The notes beneath the pieces are model-generated. The model was not told the origin of the DNA. It did not search any database and saw only the letters and a list, made by a program, of their open reading frames with translations. A DNA stretch of 64,000 bases from Caballeronia fortuita (GTDB lineage: Bacteria > Pseudomonadota > Gammaproteobacteria > Burkholderiales > Burkholderiaceae), in the NCBI RefSeq assembly GCF_001544835.2, contig NZ_FCNX02000006.1, positions 124,001 through 188,000 on the forward strand, read 5' to 3'. How positions within the stretch are numbered: the stretch's first letter is position 1; each line of letters begins with the position of its first letter. Below, in pieces: positions 9,536 to 18,329 of this stretch. A program made the position numbers and the translations under genes.

Positions 9536-10300
9536 ATGGAGACTCACGGATACTCGCAGGAAGAATGGAAAGTGCGCTGCGATCTGGCGGCGCTTTATCG
9601 CGTGATCGGGCACTTCCGCTGGACCGACATGATCTTCACGCACATCAGCGCGCGCGTGCCGGGACCGGAGCATCACTTTCTCATCAATCGGTACGGCGTG
9701 CTCTTCGACGAAATGCGTGCGTCCGATCTCGTGAAGATCGATCACGAAGGACGGCCGGTCGATTCGAACGCGCGCGACAACCCCGAGCGGTATCGCGTGA
9801 ATCCGGCGGGCTTCACGATTCATTCCGCGGTTCATATGGCGCGGCCCGATGTGTTCTGCGTCGTGCATACGCATACGGCGGCGGGCGCGGCGGTATCGGC
9901 GCAAAAGCAGGGCTTGTTGCCGATCAGCCAGCACGCGCTGAAGTATTACGGGCATCTCGCGTATCACGATTACGAAGGCATCGCACTCGACCTCGCCGAA
10001 CGCGATCGGCTCGTCAACGATCTCGGGTCGCATAACGCGCTGATCCTGAAGAATCACGGCTTGCTGACGTGCGGAAAGTCGATTCCCGAGGCGTTTCAGG
10101 AGATGTATTTTCTGGAGCGCGCGTGCGAGATCCAGATTCGCGCGCTCGCGGGAAATGCGGAGCTGAATCTGCCGTCGCAGAAGGTGTGCGAGTTGACGGC
10201 GGAACAGTATCGGCGCGACGAGGCCGATGGAATCATGGCGCTGCAATGGCAAGCGGCGCTGCGGATGATCGAAGGCGCGAAGATCGATTATCGGACCTGA
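9536..10300 (+). CDS. Class II aldolase/adducin-family protein
   Basis: This 254-residue cytoplasmic protein has the AraD/FucA zinc-site pattern: VVHTHTAAGAAV gives the HxH pair and ALILKNHGLLTCGKS the third histidine. An Asn-rich loop near the start (DMIFTHISARVPGPEHHFLI) fits adducin-type members. Family members are L-ribulose-5-P epimerases, fuculose-1-P aldolases or enzymes without a known substrate. The start is clear, with AAGGAGG ten bases upstream. It follows the GlxA-type regulator by 50 bases and converges on the choX-like gene. Nothing here identifies the substrate. Confidence 0.85.
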   Translation: METHGYSQEEWKVRCDLAALYRVIGHFRWTDMIFTHISARVPGPEHHFLINRYGVLFDEMRASDLVKIDHEGRPVDSNARDNPERYRVNPAGFTIHSAVHMARPDVFCVVHTHTAAGAAVSAQKQGLLPISQHALKYYGHLAYHDYEGIALDLAERDRLVNDLGSHNALILKNHGLLTCGKSIPEAFQEMYFLERACEIQIRALAGNAELNLPSQKVCELTAEQYRRDEADGIMALQWQAALRMIEGAKIDYRT

Positions 10301-10323
10301 CGCGCCTTATTCACGCTTCGTGT

Positions 10324-11268
10324 TCAGTTGCCGGCGACGTAAGCCTTCACCGCCGGCAGCCCGTCTTTTCCATCGAACGTCTTAACGCCCGCGAGCCATT
10401 TGTCGAGCACGGCGGGATTCGCCTTCAGCCATTCGCGCGCGGCCTTGTTCGCGTCGGTCTTGTTCATGATCGGCAGCATGACGTGGTTCTCGATGTCCGT
10501 CGTGAACTGCAGATTCGATACGAGTTTCGCGACATTCGGACAGCGCGTGTCGTAATCGGTCGGCGTGACGGTCAGCACTTTCGCTTCGCCATAGTTCGGC
10601 CCGAATACATCGTCGCCGCCGGCGAGATAATCGATCTTCATCTGCACGTTCATCGGATGCGGCTCCCAGCCCAGAAACACGATGGGCTTCTTCTCGCGGA
10701 TCGCGCGATTCACTTCGACGAGCATGCCCGCCTCGCTCGATTCCACCAGCTTGAACTTGCCGAGGCCGTGCACGTTGTTGTCGATCATCTTCTTGATGAG
10801 CGCGTTGCCGTCGTTGCCCGGCTCGATACCGTATATCTTGCCGTCGAGCTTGTCGTAGTTCTTCGCGATGTCGTCGAAAGTCTTGATGCCTGCCTGATAC
10901 GCATAGTCCGGAACGGCGAGCGTGTACTTCGCGCCCGTCAGGTTCGGCGTGGCCAGCACCTTCACTTGATTCGCTTTCCTGAACGAATCGATCATCGGGT
11001 CCATCGTCGGCGACCAGTAGCCGAGAAACACGTCGATCTGCTTGCTCTTTACGCCGGCGAATGTGATCGGCACGGACGCGATCGTCTTCGTCGGGTTATA
11101 GCCGAGTCCCTGCAGAACGGTCGATGCCAGTCCGGTGGTCGCGGCGATGTCCGTCCAGCCGACATCCGCGAAACGCACGTTCCTGCACGCGGCAGGTTCG
11201 GCGGCGTTCACTGCATAGGCGCCCGACAAACCAGATAGTAAAGCCGTCGCGATCCACACTCGTTTCAT
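10324..11268 (-). CDS. choX: Choline/glycine-betaine ABC transporter, periplasmic binding protein
   Basis: The 314-residue precursor starts MKRVWIATALLSGLSGAYAV, a Sec signal peptide probably cut after NAA. The mature part has the type II binding-protein features of ChoX/ProX: VRFADVGWTDIAATTGLAS, KQIDVFLGYWSPTMDPMI and VFLGWEPHPMNVQMKIDYLAG, with aromatic residues that form the cage for trimethylammonium groups. It captures choline or betaine in the periplasm for the ChoVW complex encoded upstream at 12428-14486. A regulator gene separates them. The start is preceded by GGGAGAATC. Choline rather than betaine as main ligand is inference from overall similarity. Confidence 0.88.
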   Translation of the reverse strand: MKRVWIATALLSGLSGAYAVNAAEPAACRNVRFADVGWTDIAATTGLASTVLQGLGYNPTKTIASVPITFAGVKSKQIDVFLGYWSPTMDPMIDSFRKANQVKVLATPNLTGAKYTLAVPDYAYQAGIKTFDDIAKNYDKLDGKIYGIEPGNDGNALIKKMIDNNVHGLGKFKLVESSEAGMLVEVNRAIREKKPIVFLGWEPHPMNVQMKIDYLAGGDDVFGPNYGEAKVLTVTPTDYDTRCPNVAKLVSNLQFTTDIENHVMLPIMNKTDANKAAREWLKANPAVLDKWLAGVKTFDGKDGLPAVKAYVAGN

Positions 11269-11363
11269 TTGATTCTCCCAGGTCTTTTTCGAAGGTATGA
11301 AGCGATCCGCGCGCGAGGCTCGCGAAAGCCCGCACGGACCGGATGAATTCATGGCGAAATGCG

Positions 11364-12356
11364 TCAGGCCGACAAGCGGCGTTCCACGCTGGGCGCATGT
11401 CCGAACTGCGCGCGATACGCCTTGCTGAAGTGACACGGCGAATGAAAGCCGCATACGCTCGTCACGCGCGCGATGGACGCATCGGTGTTGCGCAGCAGTT
11501 CGCGCGCGCGGCGCAATCGCAGTGTGAGGTAATAATGCGTCGGCGAGACATTGAGGAACATCTTGAACATGCGCTGCAAATGCCGCTGCGACAGATGCAC
11601 GAGACGCGCGAGTTCTTCGAGCGACAAAGGCTCTTCGATGTTCGCTTCCATCAGACGCACCACTTCGACGAGTTCGGCGCGCGAGAAACCGACGCGCGCA
11701 TCGACCGGAATGTGCTGATAGTCCGTCGATCCGCGTATGCGCTCGACGATGAACTGCTCCGACACCTGCGCCGCGTGCGCCTGCCCGAGCCGCATGCCGA
11801 CGAGGTTGAGCATCAGGTCGAGCGGCGCGGTGCCGCCCGTGCACGTCATGCGGTCGCGATCGATCACGAAGAGCTCGTCGGCGAAGCGCACGTGCGGAAA
11901 GCGCTTGTTGACGGGCGACATGTCTTCCCAGTGCAGCGTGCATCGATAACCATCGAGCAGCTTCGCGGCAAGCAGCGCATACGGCCCGGTGCAGATGCCG
12001 CCGAGCGGAATGCCCGCTTCATGCGCGCGCTGCAGCAGTTCGATCACCGTGTCGTCGACATACTCGGCGACGTGCCAGCCCGCGCACACGATCAGCACAT
12101 CCGGCATGCCGGCTTCGTCGAGCGTGACTGTCGGCTTCAAGGTAATGCCGTTGCTCGCGCGCGCAGGCTCGCCGTCCGGCGTGATGATCGACCATCGATA
12201 GTGCTGCGCGCGGCCGACATAATTGGCCATGCGCAGCACCTCGACCGCGCTCGTGAACGCGATCATCGAAAAGTTCGGCAGCGTGAGAAAGCCGAAGTGC
12301 GCGAGACTGGACAACGGTGAACCTGTAACCGCCGGGACGATCGCGTCGCGCTTCAT
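11364..12356 (-). CDS. GbdR/CdhR-like AraC-family regulator of quaternary amine catabolism
   Basis: The 330-residue regulator has the GlxA architecture: FGFLTLPNFSMIAFTSAVEVLRMANYVG at the start, GGICTGPYALLAAKLLDGYRCTLHWED in the amidotransferase-like domain, then a C-terminal AraC domain with LSLEELARLVHLSQRHLQRM and ASIARVTSVCGFHSPCHFSK. The N-terminal segment with LR MANYVG and HYRW is typical of GbdR, the glycine-betaine and dimethylglycine sensor of pseudomonads and Burkholderia. Its place inside the choline transporter locus and 5 kb from the sox operon supports control of both. The exact ligand cannot be read from the sequence. Confidence 0.85.
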   Translation of the reverse strand: MKRDAIVPAVTGSPLSSLAHFGFLTLPNFSMIAFTSAVEVLRMANYVGRAQHYRWSIITPDGEPARASNGITLKPTVTLDEAGMPDVLIVCAGWHVAEYVDDTVIELLQRAHEAGIPLGGICTGPYALLAAKLLDGYRCTLHWEDMSPVNKRFPHVRFADELFVIDRDRMTCTGGTAPLDLMLNLVGMRLGQAHAAQVSEQFIVERIRGSTDYQHIPVDARVGFSRAELVEVVRLMEANIEEPLSLEELARLVHLSQRHLQRMFKMFLNVSPTHYYLTLRLRRARELLRNTDASIARVTSVCGFHSPCHFSKAYRAQFGHAPSVERRLSA

Positions 12357-12377
12357 CGCTCGTGTGCCCTGTCAGTG

Positions 12378-12426
12378 TCGTTCGTTTTCGTTCGTTTTCG
12401 TTCGTTTCGTTGGCTTCGTTCGCTTC
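12378..12426. repeat. Short tandem repeat of a TTCGTTCGTT-like unit
   Basis: A simple repeat made of TTCGTTTTCG and TTCGTTTCG units fills most of the 71-base gap between the GbdR-like gene and choW. It is pyrimidine-rich on the plus strand. Copy number changes by slippage could alter spacing between the two genes; no coding frame is affected. Confidence 0.7.
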
Positions 12427-12427
12427 G

Positions 12428-13330
12428 TCAGCTTTGCTGCGTCGCAGGCTCGCGGCGCACCTTCATCACGTTTTTCAGGCCCGCGAAGAGCGGCGCGCGC
12501 GCCATGCCCGGCGAACGTCCGAAGCTTTCCGTGATGCGGTCGAGAATGATCGCGAGCAACACCACCGACAAGCCGCTCTCGAAGCCGAGACCTATATCCA
12601 GACGCTGGATCGATGCGAGCACATCGTTGCCGAGACCGCCCGCGCCGACCATCGACGCGATGATGACCATCGACAGCGCCATCATGATCGTCTGGTTCAC
12701 GCCGGTCATGATCGAGGGCAGCGCGTTCGGAATCTGCACCTTGTAGAGCAACTGGAACGGCGTGCAGCCGAACGCCTGGCCCGCTTCGACGATCTCGCGA
12801 TTCACCTGCTTGATGCCGAGCGCGGTGAGACGCACGGCCGGCGGCATCGCGAAGATGACGGTTGCCAGAATGCCGGGCACGCGGCCGAGGCCGAACAGCA
12901 TTGCGGCCGGAATCAGGTAGACAAAGGCGGGCATCGTCTGCATCAGGTCGAGCACCGGGCGCACGGCCATTTCGACGTACTTGCTCTTCGACGTCCAGAT
13001 GCCGAGCGGAATGCCGAGCAGCAGACTGATGACCGTCGACGACAGCGTGAGGCCGAGCGTGATGACCATCTGATCCCAGAAGTTCGTCGCGTAGATGAGC
13101 AGCAGCGACGCGAGCACGAACACCGCGAAGCGCCAGCCCACCCGCCACAAGCCGACGCCGACGAAGATCGCCATCAGCAGCCACATCGGAATGGCCTGCA
13201 GGCCGTGCTCGACGGCCGCCGCGAACGTTTCGATCACCTTGCCGATGTTGTCGAAGGTCTTCGCGTCGTGATCGAGGAGATAGTGGACGCCGTGGTCCAC
13301 CCAACTGCCAAGCGGAATGATTTCAGACAT
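12428..13330 (-). CDS. choW: Choline/glycine-betaine ABC transporter permease
   Basis: This 300-residue integral membrane protein has a family-typical ProW/ChoW layout: a soluble N-terminus (SEIIPLGSWVDHGVHYLLDH), then about six spans starting with IPMWLLMAIFVGVGLWRVGW. The ABC-contact EAA loop reads EAGQAFGCTPFQLLYKVQIP. It forms the channel for choline or betaine. The start at 13330 overlaps the choV end by eight bases. It ends just before a tandem-repeat gap and the regulator gene. Confidence 0.93.
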   Translation of the reverse strand: MSEIIPLGSWVDHGVHYLLDHDAKTFDNIGKVIETFAAAVEHGLQAIPMWLLMAIFVGVGLWRVGWRFAVFVLASLLLIYATNFWDQMVITLGLTLSSTVISLLLGIPLGIWTSKSKYVEMAVRPVLDLMQTMPAFVYLIPAAMLFGLGRVPGILATVIFAMPPAVRLTALGIKQVNREIVEAGQAFGCTPFQLLYKVQIPNALPSIMTGVNQTIMMALSMVIIASMVGAGGLGNDVLASIQRLDIGLGFESGLSVVLLAIILDRITESFGRSPGMARAPLFAGLKNVMKVRREPATQQS

Positions 13331-14486
13331 GGGAACCTCGATGGTGCGTAAGGACCTTCAGGACATTGGTCTTGTTGATCGAACCGCAATACGAGCCGTC
13401 CGCATCGACGACGGGCAGCGGCGCGGGACTGGCGACGACGCGGTTCACGACCTCGTCCAGCGCCACGTGGCGTTCGATACATTCGATATGCTGAACATTG
13501 GCGTTCTCGCGCCCGACAAAGCCGCGGATGCGGCGCTCGCCGTCGAGCACGAACGCATAGTCGGCGCTGCCATTCAGCGTCTGCGCGACGCTCGATGCAT
13601 CGATCTGCATCGAATGCTTGATGACCGGCACGGCATCGGTCTGCATCAGGTCGCCGGCCGTCAGATAGCGGCTCGTGTCGATGCCTTCGAAGAAGGCTTC
13701 CACGTAGTCGTCGGCCGGATTGGTGATGATTTCCTGCGGCGTGCCGATCTGCACTACGCGGCCGCCTTCCATGATCGCGATGCGCGTGCCGATACGCATC
13801 GCTTCTTCGAGATCGTGCGACACGAACAGGATCGTGCGGCGCTGCTCGCGTTGCAGATCGAGCAGCACGTTCTGCATTTCCTTGCGCTTCAACGGATCGA
13901 GCGCAGAGAACGCCTCGTCCATGATCATCAGCGAAGGATTCACGGCGAGCGCGCGCGCAAGGCCCACGCGCTGCTGCATGCCGCCCGATAGCTGCGCGGG
14001 CAGCTTCTGTGCGAACGGCGCGAGGCCGACTTGCTCGAGCACGGTCATCGCACGCTTTTCGCGCTCCTTCTTGCCGACGCCCGCGACCTCGAGGCCGAAT
14101 GCGGCGTTGGAAAGAACAGTGCGCTGCGGCATGAGCGCGAACGACTGGAACACCATGCTCATGTCCTTGCGCCGCAATGACGTGAGTTCGGAGCGCGGCA
14201 CAGCGGCCACGTCGCGGCCGTCGATCAGCACCTTGCCCGCGGTCGGCTCGACCAGACGGTTGATGAGCCGGATCAGCGTGGATTTCCCCGAGCCTGACAG
14301 GCCCATGAGCACGAAAATCTCGCCTTCCTTGACGTCGAAGGAGACGTTGTGGACGCCGACGATCTGTCCGGTACGCTTGAAGACTTCTTCCTTCGTCGCG
14401 CCACCGGCCAGCATGTCGAGCGCTTGCTTGGGACTGGTGCCGAAAACCTTGCACAGTCCTTCGACTACCACCTTGGGGGAATTCAT
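13323..14486 (-). CDS. choV: Choline/glycine-betaine ABC transporter ATP-binding protein
   Basis: The 387-residue ATPase has Walker A GLSGSGKST, signature QLSGGMQQRVGLARAL, and Walker B LMIMDEAFSALDPLKR, followed by the H-loop FVSHDLEEA. The C-terminal 120 residues form a CBS-domain pair (DLMQTDAVPVIKHSMQIDAS, HVALDEVVNRVVASPAPLPV), the ionic-strength or nucleotide sensor of ProV/OpuA-type importers. The ATG at 14486 follows AGGAGAT; an upstream in-frame start would add 16 unrelated residues. It energises uptake with choW and choX. Confidence 0.94.
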   Translation of the reverse strand: MNSPKVVVEGLCKVFGTSPKQALDMLAGGATKEEVFKRTGQIVGVHNVSFDVKEGEIFVLMGLSGSGKSTLIRLINRLVEPTAGKVLIDGRDVAAVPRSELTSLRRKDMSMVFQSFALMPQRTVLSNAAFGLEVAGVGKKEREKRAMTVLEQVGLAPFAQKLPAQLSGGMQQRVGLARALAVNPSLMIMDEAFSALDPLKRKEMQNVLLDLQREQRRTILFVSHDLEEAMRIGTRIAIMEGGRVVQIGTPQEIITNPADDYVEAFFEGIDTSRYLTAGDLMQTDAVPVIKHSMQIDASSVAQTLNGSADYAFVLDGERRIRGFVGRENANVQHIECIERHVALDEVVNRVVASPAPLPVVDADGSYCGSINKTNVLKVLTHHRGSHV

Positions 14487-14934
14487 CGAATATCTCCTGG
14501 CGTGGGCGGACGTGCGTCCGCGCTGTGCATACATAGTTGCCAGAAAAAAGTCACATCAGCCGACTATTTGCGACAAACACATGTGGAAATACGACACTGG
14601 AATAAGCATGAAATTGCCGAGCCCGCGCCGGAGCCTTGCTGAGTAAGGCTTTGCGGGCAGGGAAGTGAACGATCTTGCGATTTTCCGCATGTCGCGCAGA
14701 TACAAGTCGCGAGGCCGTTTTGCGATGCAGGATGCTTGCGATGAACGCGTCAGCGAACCGAAAGGAAATTGCGCGCGAGATCCGCGGGAGAAAGAAGCGT
14801 TCGGCACGCAGCCGAAGCAGTGAGAAATTGCTAGAAAAACTACAGAATCGGGTGAAACTGGCGGGGCGGGTCGTGCGGTGTGTACCGTCGCGTGTTGCTG
14901 GTCTTGTGTTTCCCGCGCCGCCGTCAGCTACGCA
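14487..14934. other. Intergenic region upstream of choV
   Basis: This 448-base stretch contains no convincing gene. A 16-bp inverted repeat, GCGGACGTGCGTCCGC at 14506-14521, lies in the choV leader, where it could form a hairpin or be a binding site. A weaker repeat pairs AGCCTT (14633) with AAGGCT (14645). The choV promoter is presumably between these, but no clear -10/-35 pair stands out, as expected for an activator-dependent promoter. Confidence 0.4.
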
Positions 14935-15087
14935 TTACAGACGGATGCCGAAAGCCGTGCCGCGTGCCTTGCGCTGGCGCTCGGATTCACGGAAACGTGC
15001 TTGATACGAGTAGTCTTTGTCCATCGGCAGGTGAGCCGGTTCGAACATCGAAGCGAATTTTTGCAGCAGGGCGAAGAGGTAGCTCAT
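14935..15087 (-). CDS. Small basic protein of 50 residues, unknown
   Basis: This short gene encodes MSYLFALLQKFASMFEPAHL at its start and ends RQRKARGTAFGIRL. It has a hydrophobic-amphipathic N-terminal helix and a highly basic, charged C-terminal half (Arg, Lys, Glu). It is supported by AGGAG seven bases before the ATG and by a well-formed promoter upstream (TATAAT at 15130-15135). I do not recognise the family. The amphipathic start could associate with membrane or partner protein; that is speculation. It is too short for routine gene calling. Confidence 0.7.
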   Translation of the reverse strand: MSYLFALLQKFASMFEPAHLPMDKDYSYQARFRESERQRKARGTAFGIRL

Positions 15088-15093
15088 GACTGA

Positions 15094-15158
15094 CTCCTGT
15101 GAGTGATAGAGGGTTTTCCCTTAGCAAGAATTATAGGGTTACCCCTTATCTATTTCCA
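15094..15158 (-). promoter_or_regulatory. Sigma-70-type promoter and SD of the 50-residue gene
   Basis: Reading the minus strand, a perfect -10 hexamer TATAAT (15130-15135) is preceded, with 17-bp spacing, by TGGAAA (15153-15158, four of six to TTGACA). An AGGAG ribosome site lies at 15094-15098. A short repeat GGGGTAACCC-like sequence surrounds the spacer. The region upstream to about 15215 is unusually AT-rich for this genome, as an UP-element-like zone would be. Confidence 0.65.
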
Positions 15159-15339
15159 GTGCAATGCAACATTTCTTGCCAAGAATTTTGGTAGTTTTTC
15201 TACATTCTTACCGATGTTCGTCGCGATCTAAAACGGGGACGGGCCGCAAACGCCGATGCGACGGCCTTATCGCTTGTAGACGAGCGGAAATGCGACACGC
15301 CGCCGCAGCGCGGGGTGTCGCAGGAATGTGACAGCGGAT

Positions 15340-16275
15340 TTAGCGCGCGGAAGCGCTGACGCGATGATGCGCGTCGTTTTTCGACGCGGAGACGACGGGT
15401 TGCATGACCACGCTGTCGTCGGGTGCGGAATCGGGGTCGAACAGCGACGCAAGCGTAGCCTGCTGATTGAGCATCAGTTGCTCGGTGCGATCCTGCTGCA
15501 GCTTGCTGTCGCGGCTCATGCGCAGCAGCACGGCCGTTTGCGCGATGCCGGTCGCCACCGTGAGCAGCATCACGCAGACGATGATCGTCAGCATCGTCTT
15601 CATGCGGCGCGCGTGGGCCGCCGCCGACGTGCGCTGCTCCGAGATGACCGCGTAGAGCGCGTCGACGGTGTCGGCGAAGGCGGTCGCGCGGACGCGATCG
15701 AGTTCGGGCGCGGCTTCGCTGCGGTTCATCGCGAAGGTCGATGCAGACGCGGATGCCGATGTCGGCTGCACCGCGCTCCCGGGCGTGGCGCAAGCACTAA
15801 TGCCCGCCGATCGCGTCACCACTGCGGCGAGCGCGCAGGTTTTGGCCGCCGGATCGTTTTCGCCGGGCTGGGGCACGTCGACGTGCGGCAGTTCATCCTG
15901 AAATACGCCCTGCTCCGGCGCCGCCGATGCCGCGCTCTCACGCGTCGCGCGCTTCGCGACGGCGGATTCGCCATTCGATTGCACCGCCGCGAGAAACACG
16001 TCCGGCAACTCGAAACCTTCGAAAGTGCCTTGGCGGATGTCGGTGTTCATCGCCTGCAACTGCGCGCGTTCGGCGTCTTCCGCGAACAGGTCGAGCGTTT
16101 CGCCGCTGCGCGCGCCCTCGCTCAACTGCGCGAGACGCTGCGCCGAGCGTGCGGCGCGGGCGAGCTTCTTTTCGGTGTCGGCACTGGCTGGCGCCGGCTG
16201 CGGATCATGCGCTTGCGTGGTGCGCCGTCGGCGGGAAGTTGCGGCGGGTTCTCTCTTTACTGCGGAATCTGGCAT
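15340..16275 (-). CDS. Single-span membrane protein of unknown function
   Basis: The 311-residue protein has a long, low-complexity, Ala/Glu-rich cytoplasmic N-terminal part (about residues 1-225, beginning MPDSAVKREPAATSRRRRTT), then one strong membrane span, MLTIIVCVMLLTVATGIAQT, and a short tail with DRTEQLMLNQQATLASLFDP. No catalytic motif is seen. The layout resembles uncharacterised Burkholderia anchored proteins. The chosen ATG is the first that excludes the region overlapping the MgtC-like gene. It lies downstream of that gene by 122 bases on the same strand. Confidence 0.6.
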   Translation of the reverse strand: MPDSAVKREPAATSRRRRTTQAHDPQPAPASADTEKKLARAARSAQRLAQLSEGARSGETLDLFAEDAERAQLQAMNTDIRQGTFEGFELPDVFLAAVQSNGESAVAKRATRESAASAAPEQGVFQDELPHVDVPQPGENDPAAKTCALAAVVTRSAGISACATPGSAVQPTSASASASTFAMNRSEAAPELDRVRATAFADTVDALYAVISEQRTSAAAHARRMKTMLTIIVCVMLLTVATGIAQTAVLLRMSRDSKLQQDRTEQLMLNQQATLASLFDPDSAPDDSVVMQPVVSASKNDAHHRVSASAR

Positions 16276-16397
16276 AGGTTCGAAATGCGGCGGCTTACAG
16301 GGCCGGCGCACGAGGCACACCGGCGCTTCGGCGATTATTTTCGAGAGGCCGCATTGTCGCATGGCGGCGCGCGCAAACCAGCATAACGACGGCGATT

Positions 16398-17081
16398 TCA
16401 GGCGGCATCGTCCTCGCGGAACTCGCGCACGACGTCGAGCTGCCGCAAGCGTTCGCAGATCGCGCGATATTCCATCACCGACGCGCGCGACAGTTCCACC
16501 CGAACCTCGTCCAGATCGGGCGAATCGTCGCTTTGCTGCACGACGAATTGCTTTACGCGCACGCTGCCGGGTCCGAGCGCCTCGTGCAGCGCATGAAAAC
16601 TGAGGCCGCCGCGCTCGACGAGCATCGTCAGCTGACGCCGCTGCTTCACGGCGATAAAGCGGCGTTCGAGCGGCTTGATGCCCGCCAGAATGACGAGGAT
16701 GATCGCCGTCGCCGCGATCGATGCCGTATAGAGCCCGCCGCCGACCGCCAGCCCGATCGCCGCGACCGACCACAGGCTCGCGGCCGTCGTCAGTCCGCGC
16801 ACGATCTCGCCGCGCAGCAGGATCGAGCCCGCGCCGAGAAAGCCGATGCCCGACACGACCTGCGCCGCGACCCGCGACGGATCGAGCACGACGTGTTCGT
16901 TTTTCAGCGCATCGGCGAAACCGTACGCCGACACGATCATGATGAGCGCCGAGCCGACGCACACCAGCATGTGCGTGCGCAGCCCCGCCGCCCACGACAG
17001 CCGCTCGCGCTCGAAGCCGATCACGCTGCCGAGCGCCGCGGCCATGACGAGCCGCGACACGATTTCGATGTTTGCCAGCAT
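16398..17081 (-). CDS. MgtC/SapB-family membrane protein
   Basis: This 227-residue protein has the MgtC N-terminal membrane domain: VMAAALGSVIGFERERLSWA, GLRTHMLVCVGSALIMIVSA, VVSGIGFLGAGSILLRGEIV and TTAASLWSVAAIGLAVGGGL, four to five spans. A cytoplasmic C-terminal region of about 80 residues (ERGGLSFHALHEALGPGSVR) looks ACT-like. Family members affect magnesium stress survival and ATP synthase activity in some pathogens; others have no known role. The ATG at 17081 has GGAGGAAGG upstream and matches the family start. Confidence 0.85.
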   Translation of the reverse strand: MLANIEIVSRLVMAAALGSVIGFERERLSWAAGLRTHMLVCVGSALIMIVSAYGFADALKNEHVVLDPSRVAAQVVSGIGFLGAGSILLRGEIVRGLTTAASLWSVAAIGLAVGGGLYTASIAATAIILVILAGIKPLERRFIAVKQRRQLTMLVERGGLSFHALHEALGPGSVRVKQFVVQQSDDSPDLDEVRVELSRASVMEYRAICERLRQLDVVREFREDDAA

Positions 17082-17207
17082 GTCGTTGCCTTCCTCCCGG
17101 TGAGATGCCCGCGCGAGCGCCGCGCGACGGGCCGCTTTTGCTATCCTTTCCCGCTGCGTATGCCGCTCACGGCGGGCGCGTCCCTTCGTAAAAAAATGAG
17201 TCTCCGT

Positions 17208-18323
17208 ATGCAGGATAAGGAACAATCACACGCGTCGCCGGCGATGCAAGCGGCGAACCCGGAATCCGCCGCGCAACTGCGCGCGCATTACGCGAACATC
17301 GTGCTGCCCATCTGGCGCGGGCCGGGGTTCAATGCGGCGCTCGGGCTGGCGCACGAGGCCGTCGCGCCGGGCGATCACGCGCCGCTGCCGCCGAAGCGTT
17401 ATCGCGCGATGGCCTGCGCGCGCCAGCTTTTCGTGTTCTCGGAAGCGGGCGATCTCGCGCACGCCGCGGTGCTCTTCGATTCGCTACGGCACTATTTTCA
17501 GGACAAGCGAAACGGCGGTTGGTTCTATAGCGTCGATGCAAGCGGCGCGCCGCTCGAACGCCAGAAGGATCTCTACACGCATGCGTTCATCGTTTTCGCG
17601 TGCGCGCATTACGCGAAGAAAAGCGGCTCGGCCGATGCCTTCGCGCTGCTCGATGAAACGTCGCGGCTCGTCGAAGCGCGCTTCTCGAGCGGCGGCGATC
17701 TGCTGAACGCCGCGCTCGCCGAGGATTTCGGCGCGACGATCGAAACGCCGCTGCAAAATCCGCTGATGCATCTCGCCGAAGCGTGGCTCGCCGCGCGCGA
17801 GGCCACCGGTGACGCCGCCTACGACAAGCGTCTCGCGCAACTGGCGAAGTCCGTCGCGGATGCGTTCGTGCATGCGCCGAGCGGATCGATCGCCGAATTG
17901 CCGATGGGCACGGCGGGCAACCGGCTGGAGCCGGGCCATCAGTTCGAGTGGTATTTTCTGGCGCTGGGAAGCGGTCATGCCGCGTTCGAGGCGGCTGGAC
18001 TCAACGACGGCCTCGCGCGCGCGTTCGACTTCGCGCAGCAACACGGCGTGGACGCGGAAACGGGCGGCGTGGCTGCCGCCATCGACGAAGCGGGGAATGT
18101 GATCGACGGCACTCAGCGCATCTGGGCGCAGACCGAATATCTGCGCGCGCTGGCGACACGCGGCGATGCCGTCGGGGCGCAGATCGAGCGTTTTCGCACG
18201 CGTTTCCTGCATGAAACCGGCTGGGTGGAATGCCGCTCGGCGGCGGGCGACATCACCCGCGCCGAGATGCCGTCGACGACGCCGTATCACCTCGCGACGT
18301 CGTACGCGGCGCTGCCTCTCTAA
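17208..18323 (+). CDS. AGE-family sugar epimerase/isomerase
   Basis: The 371-residue protein fits the (alpha/alpha)6-barrel N-acylglucosamine 2-epimerase family. Recognisable blocks are YRAMACARQLFVFSEAG, GGWFYSVDASGAPLERQKDL, YTHAFIVFACAHYAK, NPLMHLAEAWLAA, LEPGHQFEWYFLA and GTQRIWAQTEYLRAL, with the histidines in YTHAF, MHL and GHQFEW lining the usual active site. Mannose isomerase, sugar epimerase or sulfoquinovose-type activity cannot be told apart. The start is uncertain: ATGs at 17160, 17196 and 17208 are in frame and none has a strong SD. It diverges from the MgtC-like gene. Confidence 0.82.
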   Translation: MQDKEQSHASPAMQAANPESAAQLRAHYANIVLPIWRGPGFNAALGLAHEAVAPGDHAPLPPKRYRAMACARQLFVFSEAGDLAHAAVLFDSLRHYFQDKRNGGWFYSVDASGAPLERQKDLYTHAFIVFACAHYAKKSGSADAFALLDETSRLVEARFSSGGDLLNAALAEDFGATIETPLQNPLMHLAEAWLAAREATGDAAYDKRLAQLAKSVADAFVHAPSGSIAELPMGTAGNRLEPGHQFEWYFLALGSGHAAFEAAGLNDGLARAFDFAQQHGVDAETGGVAAAIDEAGNVIDGTQRIWAQTEYLRALATRGDAVGAQIERFRTRFLHETGWVECRSAAGDITRAEMPSTTPYHLATSYAALPL

Positions 18324-18329
18324 GCGAAC

